Source: an uncultured Oscillospiraceae bacterium
GTDB lineage: Bacteria; Bacillota; Clostridia; Oscillospirales; Oscillospiraceae
DNA: 64,000 bases
Direction of reading: 5' to 3'
NCBI GenBank assembly: GCA_900754965.1
Contig: CAAEEO010000051.1
Coordinates: 1 to 64,000 of the forward strand
Shown here piece after piece: positions 1 through 9,381 of the stretch (positions within the stretch are counted from its first letter, which is position 1; every line of letters starts with the position of its first letter). The notes beneath the pieces were generated by a model. It saw nothing but the letters and a program-made list of their open reading frames with translations. It was not told the DNA's origin and did no database searches. The position numbers and the translations under genes are program-made.

Positions 1-1102
1 CCCCCCGGGGGATGACCACCGGGACCAGCTGGCTGCCGACCAGTTCCTGGGATTCCCGGACAGATACATTTTTGTCGGAAAGTACATACTTCAAATGGGC
101 ATTCTCTCCGATCACCACATCCCGCATGATGATGCAGTTCTGCAGCACAGCGCCTTTTCCAATGTGGACGCCCGGTGAGATCACACAGTTCTCCACCGTG
201 CCCTCAATGTAGCAGCCGTCAGAGATCAGGCTGTTGGTGACACGGGAAGTCTCCGCGTAATAGGTGCTCACATCCGCACGGTCTTTGGTGAGAATGGGGC
301 GATCCACCGGGAACAGGCTCCGGCGGTTCTCCCGTTTCAGCATATCCATATTGGCCTCCAGGTAATCCTGGATGGTGTTGATCTGTTTGGCATATCCCTC
401 ATGGAGATACACATGCATCTTTCCACCCTGCCGCAGATATCCGCCGATACCGTCGGCATGAATCCGATAACGCATCTCCGCTGCCGCAGTGTCGATCATC
501 TTCAGCAGCACGTCTTTATCCATGATGTAGGTTTCCAGATCCACCAGACCGATTCCGGCCCCTTTTCTGCGGAACAGTGCCTGCAGCACATTCTGATCGC
601 CATCTACAATATACCGATGGTGCTCCCCGTTGGGAACCACAGTGGTGCAGACCGCAGTAATTCCCGCGCCGGAGGCAATATGCTCTTTCAGCATGGCTGC
701 CATATCCAGGTTGGCCGCCAGATTTCCCGGCATGATGACCACATGGTTTTCCTTGATACGCTCAATATAGGACTCCACGGCAAGCAGTGCCTCCAGCAAA
801 CCGCTGTACTCCCCGCTCCGCGCCGCGTCCAGACTGAAGGGCGGCAAAAGGGTCATACCGCCGGATTTCCGGGAGAAGTCCCAGTCTTTTCCGCTGCCGA
901 TATGGTCCAGCAGAGACTGATACTCCTTCTGCATGACCACACCGACATTCCGCACCCCTGCCATCCGCATGGAAGACAGAGCAAAGTCTACCAACCGGTA
1001 TCTGCCGGCAAAGGCCATGGCAGATGCGGTACGTCCGTGGGACAGCGCCCCCAATTCCGGCGAGTCCCGATACGCGCTGATGATTCCGTGCAGATCAGTC
1101 AT
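1..1102 (-). CDS. glgD: GlgD, glucose-1-phosphate adenylyltransferase regulatory subunit (3' end outside window)
   Basis: Partial gene read from its ATG at 1102 to the left edge, so the C-terminus is missing. The N-terminus (MTDLHGIISAYRD, then GRYRLVDFALSSMRMAG) is the GlgD form of the ADP-glucose pyrophosphorylase fold. It lacks the GGxGxRL loop seen in the adjacent glgC product, as expected for the non-catalytic partner subunit. The last visible part is a left-handed beta-helix with hexapeptide turns. The family makes ADP-glucose for glycogen synthesis as a GlgC-GlgD heteromer in Firmicutes. The start overlaps the glgC stop by 8 bp, which indicates translational coupling. The subunit assignment is confident; its effect on activity is known only from the family. 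Confidence 0.9.
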   Translation of the reverse strand, partial: MTDLHGIISAYRDSPELGALSHGRTASAMAFAGRYRLVDFALSSMRMAGVRNVGVVMQKEYQSLLDHIGSGKDWDFSRKSGGMTLLPPFSLDAARSGEYSGLLEALLAVESYIERIKENHVVIMPGNLAANLDMAAMLKEHIASGAGITAVCTTVVPNGEHHRYIVDGDQNVLQALFRRKGAGIGLVDLETYIMDKDVLLKMIDTAAAEMRYRIHADGIGGYLRQGGKMHVYLHEGYAKQINTIQDYLEANMDMLKRENRRSLFPVDRPILTKDRADVSTYYAETSRVTNSLISDGCYIEGTVENCVISPGVHIGKGAVLQNCIIMRDVVIGENAHLKYVLSDKNVSVRESQELVGSQLVPVVIPRG

Positions 1103-2309
1103 GATTCTTCCCCTCCACCGTTTCATAAATCATGGCGCCGGCAGGGATCACTGCCCCTGCCCCGATGGTAATGCCGGGACCGCAGGTTGCCACGCCCCAA
1201 TCTTCGCTGCCGTCTGGCTGTGTTCCCACATGGGCACCGGCCAGCACCTGGGTACGCTCTCCGATAATGGCATACTCCACCACTGCGCCGGGGCCGATCT
1301 CCGCGCCTGGCATCAGGATGCTGTAATTAACCACAGCGCCCTCTCCCACGACCACAGAGTTGGACAACACGGAATTGGAAACTTTTCCCTCCACTTCACA
1401 GCCTTCTGTGACAATGGAGTGGTCCACTTCTGCGTGCTCGCCGATCCACTGGGGCGGACGGATGGGGCTTTTTCCCCGAATGGGCCAGTTCTGGTCATAC
1501 AGGTCGATCAAATCCGGAGACAGCATATCCATATTGGCATCCCACAAACTGATGATGGTGCCCACATCCCGCCAATATCCGGAAAACCGATAGGGCCAGA
1601 GCTTTTCCCCTGCCGCCAGCATACTGGGGATGATATTCTTGCCGAAGTCCTTGTCGGAATCGGCCTTGTTCTCATCTTCGATCAGGTATTGTTTCAGTTT
1701 CTTCCAGTTGAAAATGTAGATGCCCATGGAAGCCAGGTCAGACTTGGGATGTTGGGGTTTTTCCTCAAACTCGTTGATGTATCCATCTTCGCCCACATTC
1801 ATGATACCGAACCGGGTGGCGTCCTCCATGGAAACCTGGAGCACTGCGATGGTGCAGGCTGCATCTTTGGCAATATGCTCCCGGAGCATTTCGCCGTAAT
1901 CCATTTTGTAGACATGGTCACCGGAGAGGATCAGCACATTGTCCGGATCGTACATCTCGATGAAGTCCATATTCTGATAAATGGCATTGGCCGTACCGGT
2001 AAACCAGGACCCTTTTTCCTCAGCCCCCATATAAGGCGGCAGAATATACACGCCGCCATCGGAACTGTCCAGGTCCCAGGGCATACCGGAACTGATGTAA
2101 CTGTTGAGCATCAGAGGACGGTACTGGGTCATCACGCCCACCGTGTCGATTCCAGAGTTGGCACAGTTGGACAGAGGGAAGTCAATGATCCGGTACTTTC
2201 CTCCAAAGGGAATGTTTGGTTTGGCCACATTCCTGGTCAGGGCATAAAGTCTGGAGCCCTGTCCGCCGGCCAAAAGCATTGCGATACAGGATTTTTTCAC
2301 ATACACCAC
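1095..2309 (-). CDS. glgC: GlgC, glucose-1-phosphate adenylyltransferase
   Basis: A 404-residue ADP-glucose pyrophosphorylase: glucose-1-phosphate plus ATP gives ADP-glucose, the committed step of glycogen synthesis. Visible motifs are the nucleotide loop AGGQGSRL (residues 14-21), KPNIPFGGKYRIIDF (30-44), GDHVYKMDY (130-138) and FEEKP (181-185). A C-terminal left-handed beta-helix starts near residue 290. Several in-frame GTG codons lie at the 5' end, and GTG at 2300, giving a more typical MKKS start, is possible. It follows pth by 23 bp and overlaps glgD by 8 bp, so prs-pth-glgC-glgD look like one transcript. Confidence 0.95.
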   Translation of the reverse strand: MVYVKKSCIAMLLAGGQGSRLYALTRNVAKPNIPFGGKYRIIDFPLSNCANSGIDTVGVMTQYRPLMLNSYISSGMPWDLDSSDGGVYILPPYMGAEEKGSWFTGTANAIYQNMDFIEMYDPDNVLILSGDHVYKMDYGEMLREHIAKDAACTIAVLQVSMEDATRFGIMNVGEDGYINEFEEKPQHPKSDLASMGIYIFNWKKLKQYLIEDENKADSDKDFGKNIIPSMLAAGEKLWPYRFSGYWRDVGTIISLWDANMDMLSPDLIDLYDQNWPIRGKSPIRPPQWIGEHAEVDHSIVTEGCEVEGKVSNSVLSNSVVVGEGAVVNYSILMPGAEIGPGAVVEYAIIGERTQVLAGAHVGTQPDGSEDWGVATCGPGITIGAGAVIPAGAMIYETVEGKNHD

Positions 2310-2332
2310 TACTTTCTTCGTTGATGGGTCTG

Positions 2333-2923
2333 CTAATTAAACTGATTCATTGCCCGCTCCGCGCCGTATTCAATATAGCACGCGCAGGCCTGTGCCGCCT
2401 TTTCCGCCGTTTCCTCAATACATTTCAGATCCCGGGCGGAAAGTTTTCCGATCACCCAATCGATCACCTCTTCCCCATCCTGGGCAGCCGCCGGCGCGCC
2501 CACGCCGATCCGGATTCTGGGGAATGCATCCGTGCCCAGATGGGCAATGATGTTCTTGAGGCCATTGTGCCCGCCGGCAGAACCCTTCCGACGAATCCGC
2601 ATCTGCCCGGGGGCCAGGTGCATCTCATCTGAGACCACCAGCACATGGTCGGCAGGGATCTGATAGAACCGCGCCGCCTGCCCCACTGCCTCACCGGACA
2701 GATTCATATAGGTCTGGGGTTTCATCAGCAGGACAGATTCTCCCCCCACGCGGCAAACCGCAGTGAGCGCTTTGAACTTGATCTTATCAATACGCACACC
2801 GGTCTGTTCCGCCATGGCATCCGCCGCCATAAACCCGGCATTATGCCGGGTCTTGGCGTACTTCGGTCCGGGATTGCCCAGAAATGCGATGATCCATGTG
2901 GGTTTTTGACTGGCTCCGAACAT
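2333..2923 (-). CDS. pth: Peptidyl-tRNA hydrolase
   Basis: A 196-residue cytoplasmic Pth that releases peptides from peptidyl-tRNA after ribosome drop-off. Typical signatures are FLGNPGPKYAKTRHNAGF near the N-terminus, with catalytic His27, SDEMHLAPGQMR in the middle and GGHNGLKNI further on. The length is normal for the family. ATG at 2923 lies only 8 bp after the prs stop, and no strong ribosome site is visible, so translation probably depends on read-through from prs. The prs-pth pairing is common in Firmicutes. Confidence 0.95.
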   Translation of the reverse strand: MFGASQKPTWIIAFLGNPGPKYAKTRHNAGFMAADAMAEQTGVRIDKIKFKALTAVCRVGGESVLLMKPQTYMNLSGEAVGQAARFYQIPADHVLVVSDEMHLAPGQMRIRRKGSAGGHNGLKNIIAHLGTDAFPRIRIGVGAPAAAQDGEEVIDWVIGKLSARDLKCIEETAEKAAQACACYIEYGAERAMNQFN

Positions 2924-2931
2924 GATCCGGT

Positions 2932-3894
2932 TTAGTCAAACAGGGAGGAAATGGAAACTTCCTCGTAGATCCGTTTGATCGCGTCGGAGAAGATCGGCGC
3001 CACGGACAGGTAACGAATCTTGTCACAGACAGGCTTATCCTGGGGGTAGGGAATGGTATCCAGCAGCAGAACTTCTTCGATATAGCTGTCCTGGATGCGG
3101 TCGATGGCAGGGCCGGAGAGCACACCGTGGGTCGCGCAGGCGATCACGCTCTTGGCGCCGCCCAGCTCCATCAGTGCCTTTGCAGCACCGCACAGAGACC
3201 CGGCAGTATCGATCATATCATCCAGCAGGATCACATTCTTTCCTCTCACATCACCGATGATATTCATCACTTCAGACTGGTTGGCCTTTTCCCGGCGCTT
3301 GTCCACGATGGCCATGTTCAGACCCAGTTTCTGGGCAAAGTTTCTGGCTCTGGCCACGCTGCCCACGTCCGGAGAGACCACCATGTACTCCTCATTGCCA
3401 AAGCCGATCCGCTCCAGGTAGTGCTTGGCAAAAATGGGGGCGCCCATCAGATTGTCCACGGGGATATCGAAGAATCCCTGAATCTGTGCGGCATGAAGGT
3501 CCATGGTCAGCACCCGGTCAGCCCCTGCGGAAGTGATCAGGTTTGCCACCAGTTTTGCAGAGATGGGGTCACGGGCTTTGGCTTTCCGGTCCTGTCTTGC
3601 GTAACCGAAGTAAGGCATCACGGCGGTGATGCGTCCTGCGGATGCACGGCGCAGTGCGTCAATCATGACGAGCAGCTCCATCAGGCTGTCATTGACAGGC
3701 TTGCAGGTGGACTGCACGACAAATACGTCCGCACCGCGGACCGGCTCTTCCAGAGAGATCGAACATTCCCCGTCAGCAAACTGTGTTGCCTTCACTTTGC
3801 CCTGGTTAACGCCCAGAAGTTTGCAGACTGCTTCTGCCAACTGGGGGTTGGAATTGCCGGTAAAGACTTTAATTTCCTTGCCATGAGATATCAC
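2932..3894 (-). CDS. prs: Ribose-phosphate pyrophosphokinase
   Basis: A 320-residue PRPP synthetase: ribose-5-phosphate plus ATP gives PRPP, which feeds purine, pyrimidine, histidine and tryptophan synthesis. It shows YARQDRK (98-104), the ATP-binding His in DLHAAQIQGFF (132-142) and the PRPP loop DDMIDTAGS (225-233). The start is GTG at 3894, behind a GGGAGGA ribosome site. It is the first gene of the leftward prs-pth-glgC-glgD unit and diverges from prfB. Its product supplies the purine operon at the other end of the window. Confidence 0.96.
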   Translation of the reverse strand: MISHGKEIKVFTGNSNPQLAEAVCKLLGVNQGKVKATQFADGECSISLEEPVRGADVFVVQSTCKPVNDSLMELLVMIDALRRASAGRITAVMPYFGYARQDRKAKARDPISAKLVANLITSAGADRVLTMDLHAAQIQGFFDIPVDNLMGAPIFAKHYLERIGFGNEEYMVVSPDVGSVARARNFAQKLGLNMAIVDKRREKANQSEVMNIIGDVRGKNVILLDDMIDTAGSLCGAAKALMELGGAKSVIACATHGVLSGPAIDRIQDSYIEEVLLLDTIPYPQDKPVCDKIRYLSVAPIFSDAIKRIYEEVSISSLFD

Positions 3895-3947
3895 TTTGAG
3901 TATCCTCCCTGTTTTATATGGCGGATGCCATTTCTCTTTTCTTCTTC

Positions 3948-3976
3948 ATTATAGCAAGACTTGTCCCGGAAAGAAA
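3948..3976 (-). promoter_or_regulatory. Weak promoter candidate for prs
   Basis: On the minus strand a perfect TATAAT (3953-3948) lies about 50 bp upstream of prs. The -35 position 17 bp away reads TTTCTT, a poor match. This is placed by its -10 box and position only. Confidence 0.5.
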
Positions 3977-4019
3977 GACGGAATTTACAATTTAACAAAA
4001 AAACTGTGAAAAAATATGA

Positions 4020-4048
4020 TTTACAAGCAGACAGATTTTGTTTATAAT
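4020..4048 (+). promoter_or_regulatory. SigA promoter of prfB
   Basis: TTTACA at 4020-4025, a 17-bp spacer and TATAAT at 4043-4048, ending about 40 bp before the prfB start. Confidence 0.8.
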
Positions 4049-4083
4049 AAGGTGAATTATGAGTTTATGCAGAAAGTGGTCAT

Positions 4084-5196
4084 GTGATTATGATTGAATT
4101 TGAAGAATATAAGGTCAAACTGAATAACCTGAAACCCACTCTGGACGATCTGGAAGGCGCACTCCATCTGGACACGGCCCGCCGGGAGATCGAAGAGCTG
4201 CAGCGCGCCAGTGAGCAGGATGGATTTTGGAACGATGTGGAAAAGAGCCAGAAAGCACAGAAACGGCTGAAGACCCTGCAGGACAAGTGCAGCCGCTATG
4301 AGGGGCTGTGCAGCCAGTGGGAAGATCTGTACACCATTTGCGAAATGGCACTGGAAGAAGATGACGAATCCATGCTGCCGGAACTGCAGAGCGAATTTGA
4401 GCAGTTCCAGGAAAAACTGGAAGAGACCCGCCTGGAGACTCTGCTGACCGGGGAGTACGATGCCAACAACGCCATTTTGACTTTCCACGCCGGTGCCGGC
4501 GGAACGGAGGCCCAGGACTGGACCCAGATGCTCTACCGGATGTATACCCGTTGGGCAGAGCGCCACGGCTACACCGTCAAGCTCATGGATATGCTGGAAG
4601 GCGATGAGGCTGGCATCAAGTCCGCCACCATCATGATTGAGGGCGAAAATGCCTATGGATTCCTGAAAGGGGAAAACGGCGTGCATCGTCTGGTGCGTGT
4701 TTCCCCCTTTGACGCCTCCGGCCGGCGGCACACCAGTTTTTCCGCACTGGAAGTCATGCCGGAAATGACTGAGGACAACAGCATTGAGATCCGGGAAGAC
4801 GATATCGAGATGCAGGTGTTCCGCTCCTCCGGTGCCGGCGGTCAGAAGGTCAATAAAACTTCCTCCGCTGTGCGTCTGATTCACAAACCCACCGGAATCG
4901 TGGTTTCCAGTCAGGTGGAACGCAGCCAGTATCAGAACCGCGACAACTGTATGGCCATGCTGAAAGCCAAACTGGCAGAGATCAAAGAGCGGGAGAATCT
5001 GGAACGGATTGAGGACATCAAGGGCGTACAGCAGAAGATCGAATGGGGCAGCCAGATTCGCTCCTATGTGTTCATGCCTTACACCCTGGCAAAGGATCAC
5101 CGCACCGGATTTGAAAACGGTCAGATCAACAATGTTATGGACGGCGATCTGGATGGTTTCATCAACGCTTACCTGGCCATGAAAGCAGACAGCTGA
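4084..5196 (+). CDS. prfB: Peptide chain release factor 2, without programmed frameshift
   Basis: Release factor 2, which ends translation at UGA and UAA. Numbered from GTG 4084, the anticodon-mimic tripeptide SPF is at residues 207-209 and the catalytic GGQ at 252-254, inside SSGAGGQKVNKTSSAVR. The whole protein is in one frame. In the stretch equivalent to the E. coli codon 25-26 frameshift (around PTLDDLEGALHLD) there is no in-frame UGA and no CUUUGA slip site. The start is either GTG 4084 or, more likely, ATG 4090. A strong promoter precedes it, and a shared terminator separates it from the converging RND gene. Confidence 0.96.
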   Translation: MIMIEFEEYKVKLNNLKPTLDDLEGALHLDTARREIEELQRASEQDGFWNDVEKSQKAQKRLKTLQDKCSRYEGLCSQWEDLYTICEMALEEDDESMLPELQSEFEQFQEKLEETRLETLLTGEYDANNAILTFHAGAGGTEAQDWTQMLYRMYTRWAERHGYTVKLMDMLEGDEAGIKSATIMIEGENAYGFLKGENGVHRLVRVSPFDASGRRHTSFSALEVMPEMTEDNSIEIREDDIEMQVFRSSGAGGQKVNKTSSAVRLIHKPTGIVVSSQVERSQYQNRDNCMAMLKAKLAEIKERENLERIEDIKGVQQKIEWGSQIRSYVFMPYTLAKDHRTGFENGQINNVMDGDLDGFINAYLAMKADS

Positions 5197-5230
5197 GTGG
5201 CAATGTATAACGCTCAATAACAGTCAAACA

Positions 5231-5267
5231 AACAGCAGGCGAGGGAATGTTCCCTCGCCTGCTGTTT
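5231..5267. terminator. Bidirectional terminator between prfB and the RND gene
   Basis: A perfect 17-bp stem (5231-5247 with 5250-5266), GC-rich in the middle, followed by T residues on the plus strand and a T-rich stretch on the minus strand. It serves both convergent genes and abuts the RND stop codon. Confidence 0.88.
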
Positions 5268-8200
5268 TTAATCTTCCAGTATCACCAGATCTGCCTCATC
5301 GACCCGGCGCAGCTCTTTTTTATTCATGATATCGTAAATACAGGGCACCACAAACAGCGTCATCAGTGTGGCATACAGCAATCCGCCAATGCACACCACT
5401 GCCATCGGCTGCATCAGCGCCGTACCGGCATCCTTCCCCAGTGCCATCACAAACAGACCGAGAATGGTGGTCAGTGAAGTCATGAGAATAGGCCGGATAC
5501 GGGTGACCCCCGCTTCCAGAATCGCTTCCTGCCGGGACCAGCCTTCCAGGCGGAGCTGATTGATATAATCGACCAGCACGATGCCGTTATTCACAATAAT
5601 CCCCATGAGCATGATAAAGCCCACCATGGAGATGATACTCACTTCCAATCCCGTCAGCAGCAGCGCCAGGAATCCTCCGGTAAAGGCCAAGGGAATCGTG
5701 AACATCACGATGAAGGGGGATTTGAGAGACTGGAACTGGGCCACCATCACGAAGTACACCAGCATCAGTCCCAACAGCAGCATTCCAATCAGTTGTTTTA
5801 GGGATTGCATAATGGTCTCATTTTCTCCCGCAAACTGATACCGCACCCCTTCGGGCAGCCGGACCTGCTCCATAGCCTGCTGAACCTGCCCGGTCACCTT
5901 TGTCACATTATATCCCTCTGCAATGCCGGCAGTGACCGACAGATACCGTTTCTGATCTATGCGGCTGATGCTGTTCATACTGACGGTCTGCTCTACTTCT
6001 GCGATCTCCGACAATTTGAATTCCGAGGTGCTGCCATCCAATCCGGTCTGCACAAACACCTCATCCAAAAGATTTTCCGCCGTCATCCGGCTCTGCTCCG
6101 GTGTTTCCACGATTACATCAATGCTGCTGCCATCCAGCACAAAGGAAGTGGCCGTAGCGCTCTGGGTCATATCCGCTGCCAACTGCATATACACCTGGGC
6201 AATGGTATATCCTTTTTCCATGGCTTTGTTCCGGTCAATCTCCACATGCAGCGCCATCGTGGATTCTTCCAAGCCGTCAGAAACCTCTGTTGTGCCGGGC
6301 GTCTGCCGCAGCGTTTCCGCCACCGTTGCCGCCGCCTGCTGCAGGCTCTCCATCTCTGTTCCGTATAGTTCCACCGTGATCCCGCTGCCGGTGAGCATAC
6401 TGGTATCCATCATGGAAGAAGAACAGGAAATCTCGCAGGGCAGGTCGGCGCACAGCGACTGGATCTTCTTTCCCACCGCAGCACCGGAGGCTCCCTCCGG
6501 CAATGTCACATACACGGTCACACCGGTATCGGTGCCGCCGGAACCACCCATCAGAGAAGTGCTGCCCATCATGGCGCCTACATTCTCCACTTCCTCGATC
6601 TCACCCACCCAGGCAAGCACCTGGTCGGTGATTTCCATCGCCTGCGCCATTTCCGTCTCTTCATCGAATTGGATCGTTGCCGAGACCGTATTGGAATCCA
6701 CTTCCGGCATGAAAGTAAATCCTCTGGCCAGGCTCAATCCCGCAGACAGCACCAGCAGCAGCGCTGCCCCGCCCAAAATCACCGGCTTATGTCGGAGCGC
6801 CCAAGTCCCCGCCGCCCGGTATCGGTCGTATACCCCATCCATCAGGTCTTTTTTCGGTGCGCCATCTTTTTTCAGCATTCCCGCCGCCATAGCAGGCACT
6901 AAGGTCAAAGCGATAATCAAGCTGGCCATCAAGGCATAGCCCATCGTCAGGGCCAAATCGGTAAACAGCTGCCGGGTCAGTCCTTCCACGAACACGATGG
7001 GCAAAAAGACGCAAATCGTGGTCAAGGTCGAGGCTACAATGGCTCCGCTGACCTGTTTTGCGCCAGAAACGGCAGCCTGCACGGCGTTTGCCCCTTTCGC
7101 ACGCAAGCGGTAAATGTTCTCGATCACCACCACAGAGTTATCCACCAGCATTCCCACGGCAATGGAAAGTCCCGACAGGGACAGCATATTGAGGGAGACG
7201 CCGGAAAAATACATCAGCACCACAGCAAACAGAACGCTGATGGGAATGGAACAGAGGGTAATGAATGTGGGCCGCAAATCCCGCAGGAACAGCAGCAGGA
7301 TCAGAATGGAGAACAGCGCCCCGGACAGCAAACTCTCCAAAATGGAATTTACAATGAGGTAAATATAATCGCCCTGGTCCATCAGCGGGAAAAACTGCAG
7401 TCCCTCATGCTGCGCCTGCAATTCCGAAAACCGTTCCTGAATGCCGCTGCACACTTCTGCCGTGGCATAGTTGGACTGCTTTTCAAAACTGAGCATGATG
7501 CCATTGTCCCCATTCAATTTTGCGTATGTGGAGTCTGCATTATCCGTAATGAATACGTCTGCCACATCCCGCAGATAGATCGGTTCCACTCCATCCAGAC
7601 CCATATCGGCCAGCAGCAGTCCGCCCAATTCCTCTTCTGTAAAGAATTCGTCTCCCACAGACACCATATAGTTCACGCCGTCCTGCTCCACATACCCTGC
7701 CGGCATGGAGAAGTTCTGGGCCGCCAAAATCTGAGAAACCGTCTGCATGGTCAAAATGTTATTCAGATCCGCCTGTGCCAAAGCGCTGTCCCGACTGGAC
7801 TGAATGGTGCTCAGTCCGGTCTCAATCTGCACCATGGCCATCATCATGGAGGTCAATCCTTCCATCAGTCCCCCTGCTGAGGCGCCCAATTCCGACAGGT
7901 TCTCCGTGATCTGCTGATAGCGGCGGATACCTTCGGTAAGGCCCACCGTCTGATCCCGCAAAAACTGGCGCAGCTGAGACAGGTCGGTGATCTTTCCCTG
8001 CACGTCCCGCAGACTTTCCACCATTTCTCCGATCAGCGCATCTGCCTGGGCCAGGCTGTTCCGCAGTTCCTGTTTCAGTTTTTCGATTTCGCCGGGGGCC
8101 AAATCGTCCAGGTGGAGACGCAGCGCCGTCAGCTGCAGCTGCACTGCTGCACGCTCTGCGACCAGGCGCAAATACGGCCCACTCTCCCGCACTTCCCGAA

Positions 8201-9194
8201 TGGCCTCTTCTTTTTCTTCTTTGGACAGGTCAGACGCCAAGATATTGCGAATTTTCGTCTCGTATGTATCGATCTGCCCCTCCAGATCTTTCAGTTTTTG
8301 CTCAAGTTCTGACTTCTCAGCCAGTTCCTCCGGAGAAAATCCCCCACTGGCCAGCGTATCCCGAACCTGGGTGAGCATATCGATGGCATATTGCAGAGAA
8401 GACCCCCGCTCCTCCAGTGCTGCCAGGTCTGCGTCCACCTTCTCCATCAGTTCCGTCACCGTATCCGGATTGATCTCCGGCAGTGCCAGTTCTCCCAGAT
8501 CGATTCCAAGATCGATCTGAGTCAGTGCCTGGGTCATTTTCTCCTTAGCAGCATTCAAATCTGCCGCTGCCCGATCCAGTTTGGCATTGACCCCCTGGGC
8601 GATCACTTTGTTGAGGGCATCGATTTTCTCCTGGCTGATGACCACATGCAGATTCTGCCGAATCGTACCGCTGGCTGTGATGCGGGCCACGCCGTTAACC
8701 CCCTCCAACTGCGGCAGAAGGTCACTCTCCATAAAATCGGAAAGTTCTGTCACATCCATGCCCTTCATGGATACGGCCGCCACTTCCACCGGGATCATGG
8801 AGGGGTTTAATTTCAGCACATAGGGCGTACCCACTGTATCGCTCCACCCTGCCTGGAGCTGGCTGATCTGCTGCTGGATATCTACGCCGATGGTATCCAG
8901 ATTCACATCTTCCTCAAACTCCAGCATCACAAGAGAATAGTTGGCGCTGGAGGTGGAAGTGACGGTTTTTATATGTTCCAGGGTCGCCATAGACTGCTCC
9001 ATCGGCTTGGTAATGGTCTCTTCCACCGTCTCCGGACTGGCTCCGGGATCAGTCGTCATGATGATCACATAGGGAAAATCCATACTGGGGAACAGATCCG
9101 GTGTCATACGGAAATAGGCGACAAACCCCAGCACCAGGATGGCGATGGTGGCGCAGAAAATTGTGAGTGGTTTTTTGACGCTAAACTCCGGCAT
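5268..9194 (-). CDS. RND-family efflux permease with a large coiled-coil insert
   Basis: A 1308-residue AcrB/HAE1-type transporter, about 250 residues longer than usual. The first membrane helix is at residues 9-27, followed by the porter domain with LFPSMDFPYV and DPGASPETVEE. A roughly 290-residue Glu/Gln/Leu-rich insert (about 195-485) separates EKIDALN from TVSQILAAQNFSMPAG, which would be contiguous in AcrB. The remaining helices follow. The TM4 motif reads GMLVDNSVVVIENI, one Asp then Asn instead of Asp-Asp. The TM10 Lys of AcrB is replaced by Asn in GIIVNNGIVLVDYI. No membrane fusion protein or TolC-like gene is nearby, so it is a monocistronic exporter of unknown substrate. The insert may replace the adaptor. 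Confidence 0.9.
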   Translation of the reverse strand: MPEFSVKKPLTIFCATIAILVLGFVAYFRMTPDLFPSMDFPYVIIMTTDPGASPETVEETITKPMEQSMATLEHIKTVTSTSSANYSLVMLEFEEDVNLDTIGVDIQQQISQLQAGWSDTVGTPYVLKLNPSMIPVEVAAVSMKGMDVTELSDFMESDLLPQLEGVNGVARITASGTIRQNLHVVISQEKIDALNKVIAQGVNAKLDRAAADLNAAKEKMTQALTQIDLGIDLGELALPEINPDTVTELMEKVDADLAALEERGSSLQYAIDMLTQVRDTLASGGFSPEELAEKSELEQKLKDLEGQIDTYETKIRNILASDLSKEEKEEAIREVRESGPYLRLVAERAAVQLQLTALRLHLDDLAPGEIEKLKQELRNSLAQADALIGEMVESLRDVQGKITDLSQLRQFLRDQTVGLTEGIRRYQQITENLSELGASAGGLMEGLTSMMMAMVQIETGLSTIQSSRDSALAQADLNNILTMQTVSQILAAQNFSMPAGYVEQDGVNYMVSVGDEFFTEEELGGLLLADMGLDGVEPIYLRDVADVFITDNADSTYAKLNGDNGIMLSFEKQSNYATAEVCSGIQERFSELQAQHEGLQFFPLMDQGDYIYLIVNSILESLLSGALFSILILLLFLRDLRPTFITLCSIPISVLFAVVLMYFSGVSLNMLSLSGLSIAVGMLVDNSVVVIENIYRLRAKGANAVQAAVSGAKQVSGAIVASTLTTICVFLPIVFVEGLTRQLFTDLALTMGYALMASLIIALTLVPAMAAGMLKKDGAPKKDLMDGVYDRYRAAGTWALRHKPVILGGAALLLVLSAGLSLARGFTFMPEVDSNTVSATIQFDEETEMAQAMEITDQVLAWVGEIEEVENVGAMMGSTSLMGGSGGTDTGVTVYVTLPEGASGAAVGKKIQSLCADLPCEISCSSSMMDTSMLTGSGITVELYGTEMESLQQAAATVAETLRQTPGTTEVSDGLEESTMALHVEIDRNKAMEKGYTIAQVYMQLAADMTQSATATSFVLDGSSIDVIVETPEQSRMTAENLLDEVFVQTGLDGSTSEFKLSEIAEVEQTVSMNSISRIDQKRYLSVTAGIAEGYNVTKVTGQVQQAMEQVRLPEGVRYQFAGENETIMQSLKQLIGMLLLGLMLVYFVMVAQFQSLKSPFIVMFTIPLAFTGGFLALLLTGLEVSIISMVGFIMLMGIIVNNGIVLVDYINQLRLEGWSRQEAILEAGVTRIRPILMTSLTTILGLFVMALGKDAGTALMQPMAVVCIGGLLYATLMTLFVVPCIYDIMNKKELRRVDEADLVILED

Positions 9195-9231
9195 GAACAG
9201 CGATCCCTTCTATTTTCAGCTAAAAGCGGTA

Positions 9232-9268
9232 TCCCACCGATCAGCAAAACCGCCCTTCGATCGTGGGA
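9232..9268. repeat. Inverted repeat in the leader of the RND gene
   Basis: TCCCACCGATC (9232-9242) is the near reverse complement of GATCGTGGGA (9259-9268), with one bulged base and a 16-bp spacer. It lies between the promoter and the start codon of the RND gene. It could be an operator or an RNA hairpin; no matching regulator gene is adjacent. Confidence 0.45.
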
Positions 9269-9290
9269 AATCATTTGTTTTTTGTGTCTT

Positions 9291-9319
9291 ATTATACCAC
9301 GATTTACAACTCCATTCAA
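9291..9319 (-). promoter_or_regulatory. SigA promoter of the RND permease
   Basis: Minus strand: TTGAAT (9319-9314), a 17-bp spacer and TATAAT (9296-9291), about 97 bp upstream of the ATG. Confidence 0.75.
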
Positions 9320-9332
9320 CATTCTATCCAAC

Positions 9333-9374
9333 GCAAAAACAGCAGAGACACCAATGCGTCTCTGCTGTTTTTGC
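9333..9374 (-). terminator. Terminator of the yerC-hisB-like operon
   Basis: A perfect 17-bp stem (9333-9349 with 9358-9374) with an 8-nt loop, 8 bp downstream of the HisB-like stop. Confidence 0.85.
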
Positions 9375-9381
9375 ATTCTTT

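Noticed and set aside
401..1171. Long plus-strand open frames opposite glgD and glgC
   Set aside because: They lie antisense to clear GlgD/GlgC coding sequence, lack ribosome sites and match no family.
4084..4180. Possible RF2 programmed frameshift
   Set aside because: The reading frame is continuous, with no UGA or CUUUGA in the relevant region.
5231..9374. Similar terminators flanking the RND gene as mobile-element ends
   Set aside because: Both share AACAGCAG by chance in otherwise different stems; no transposase, target duplication or terminal repeats.
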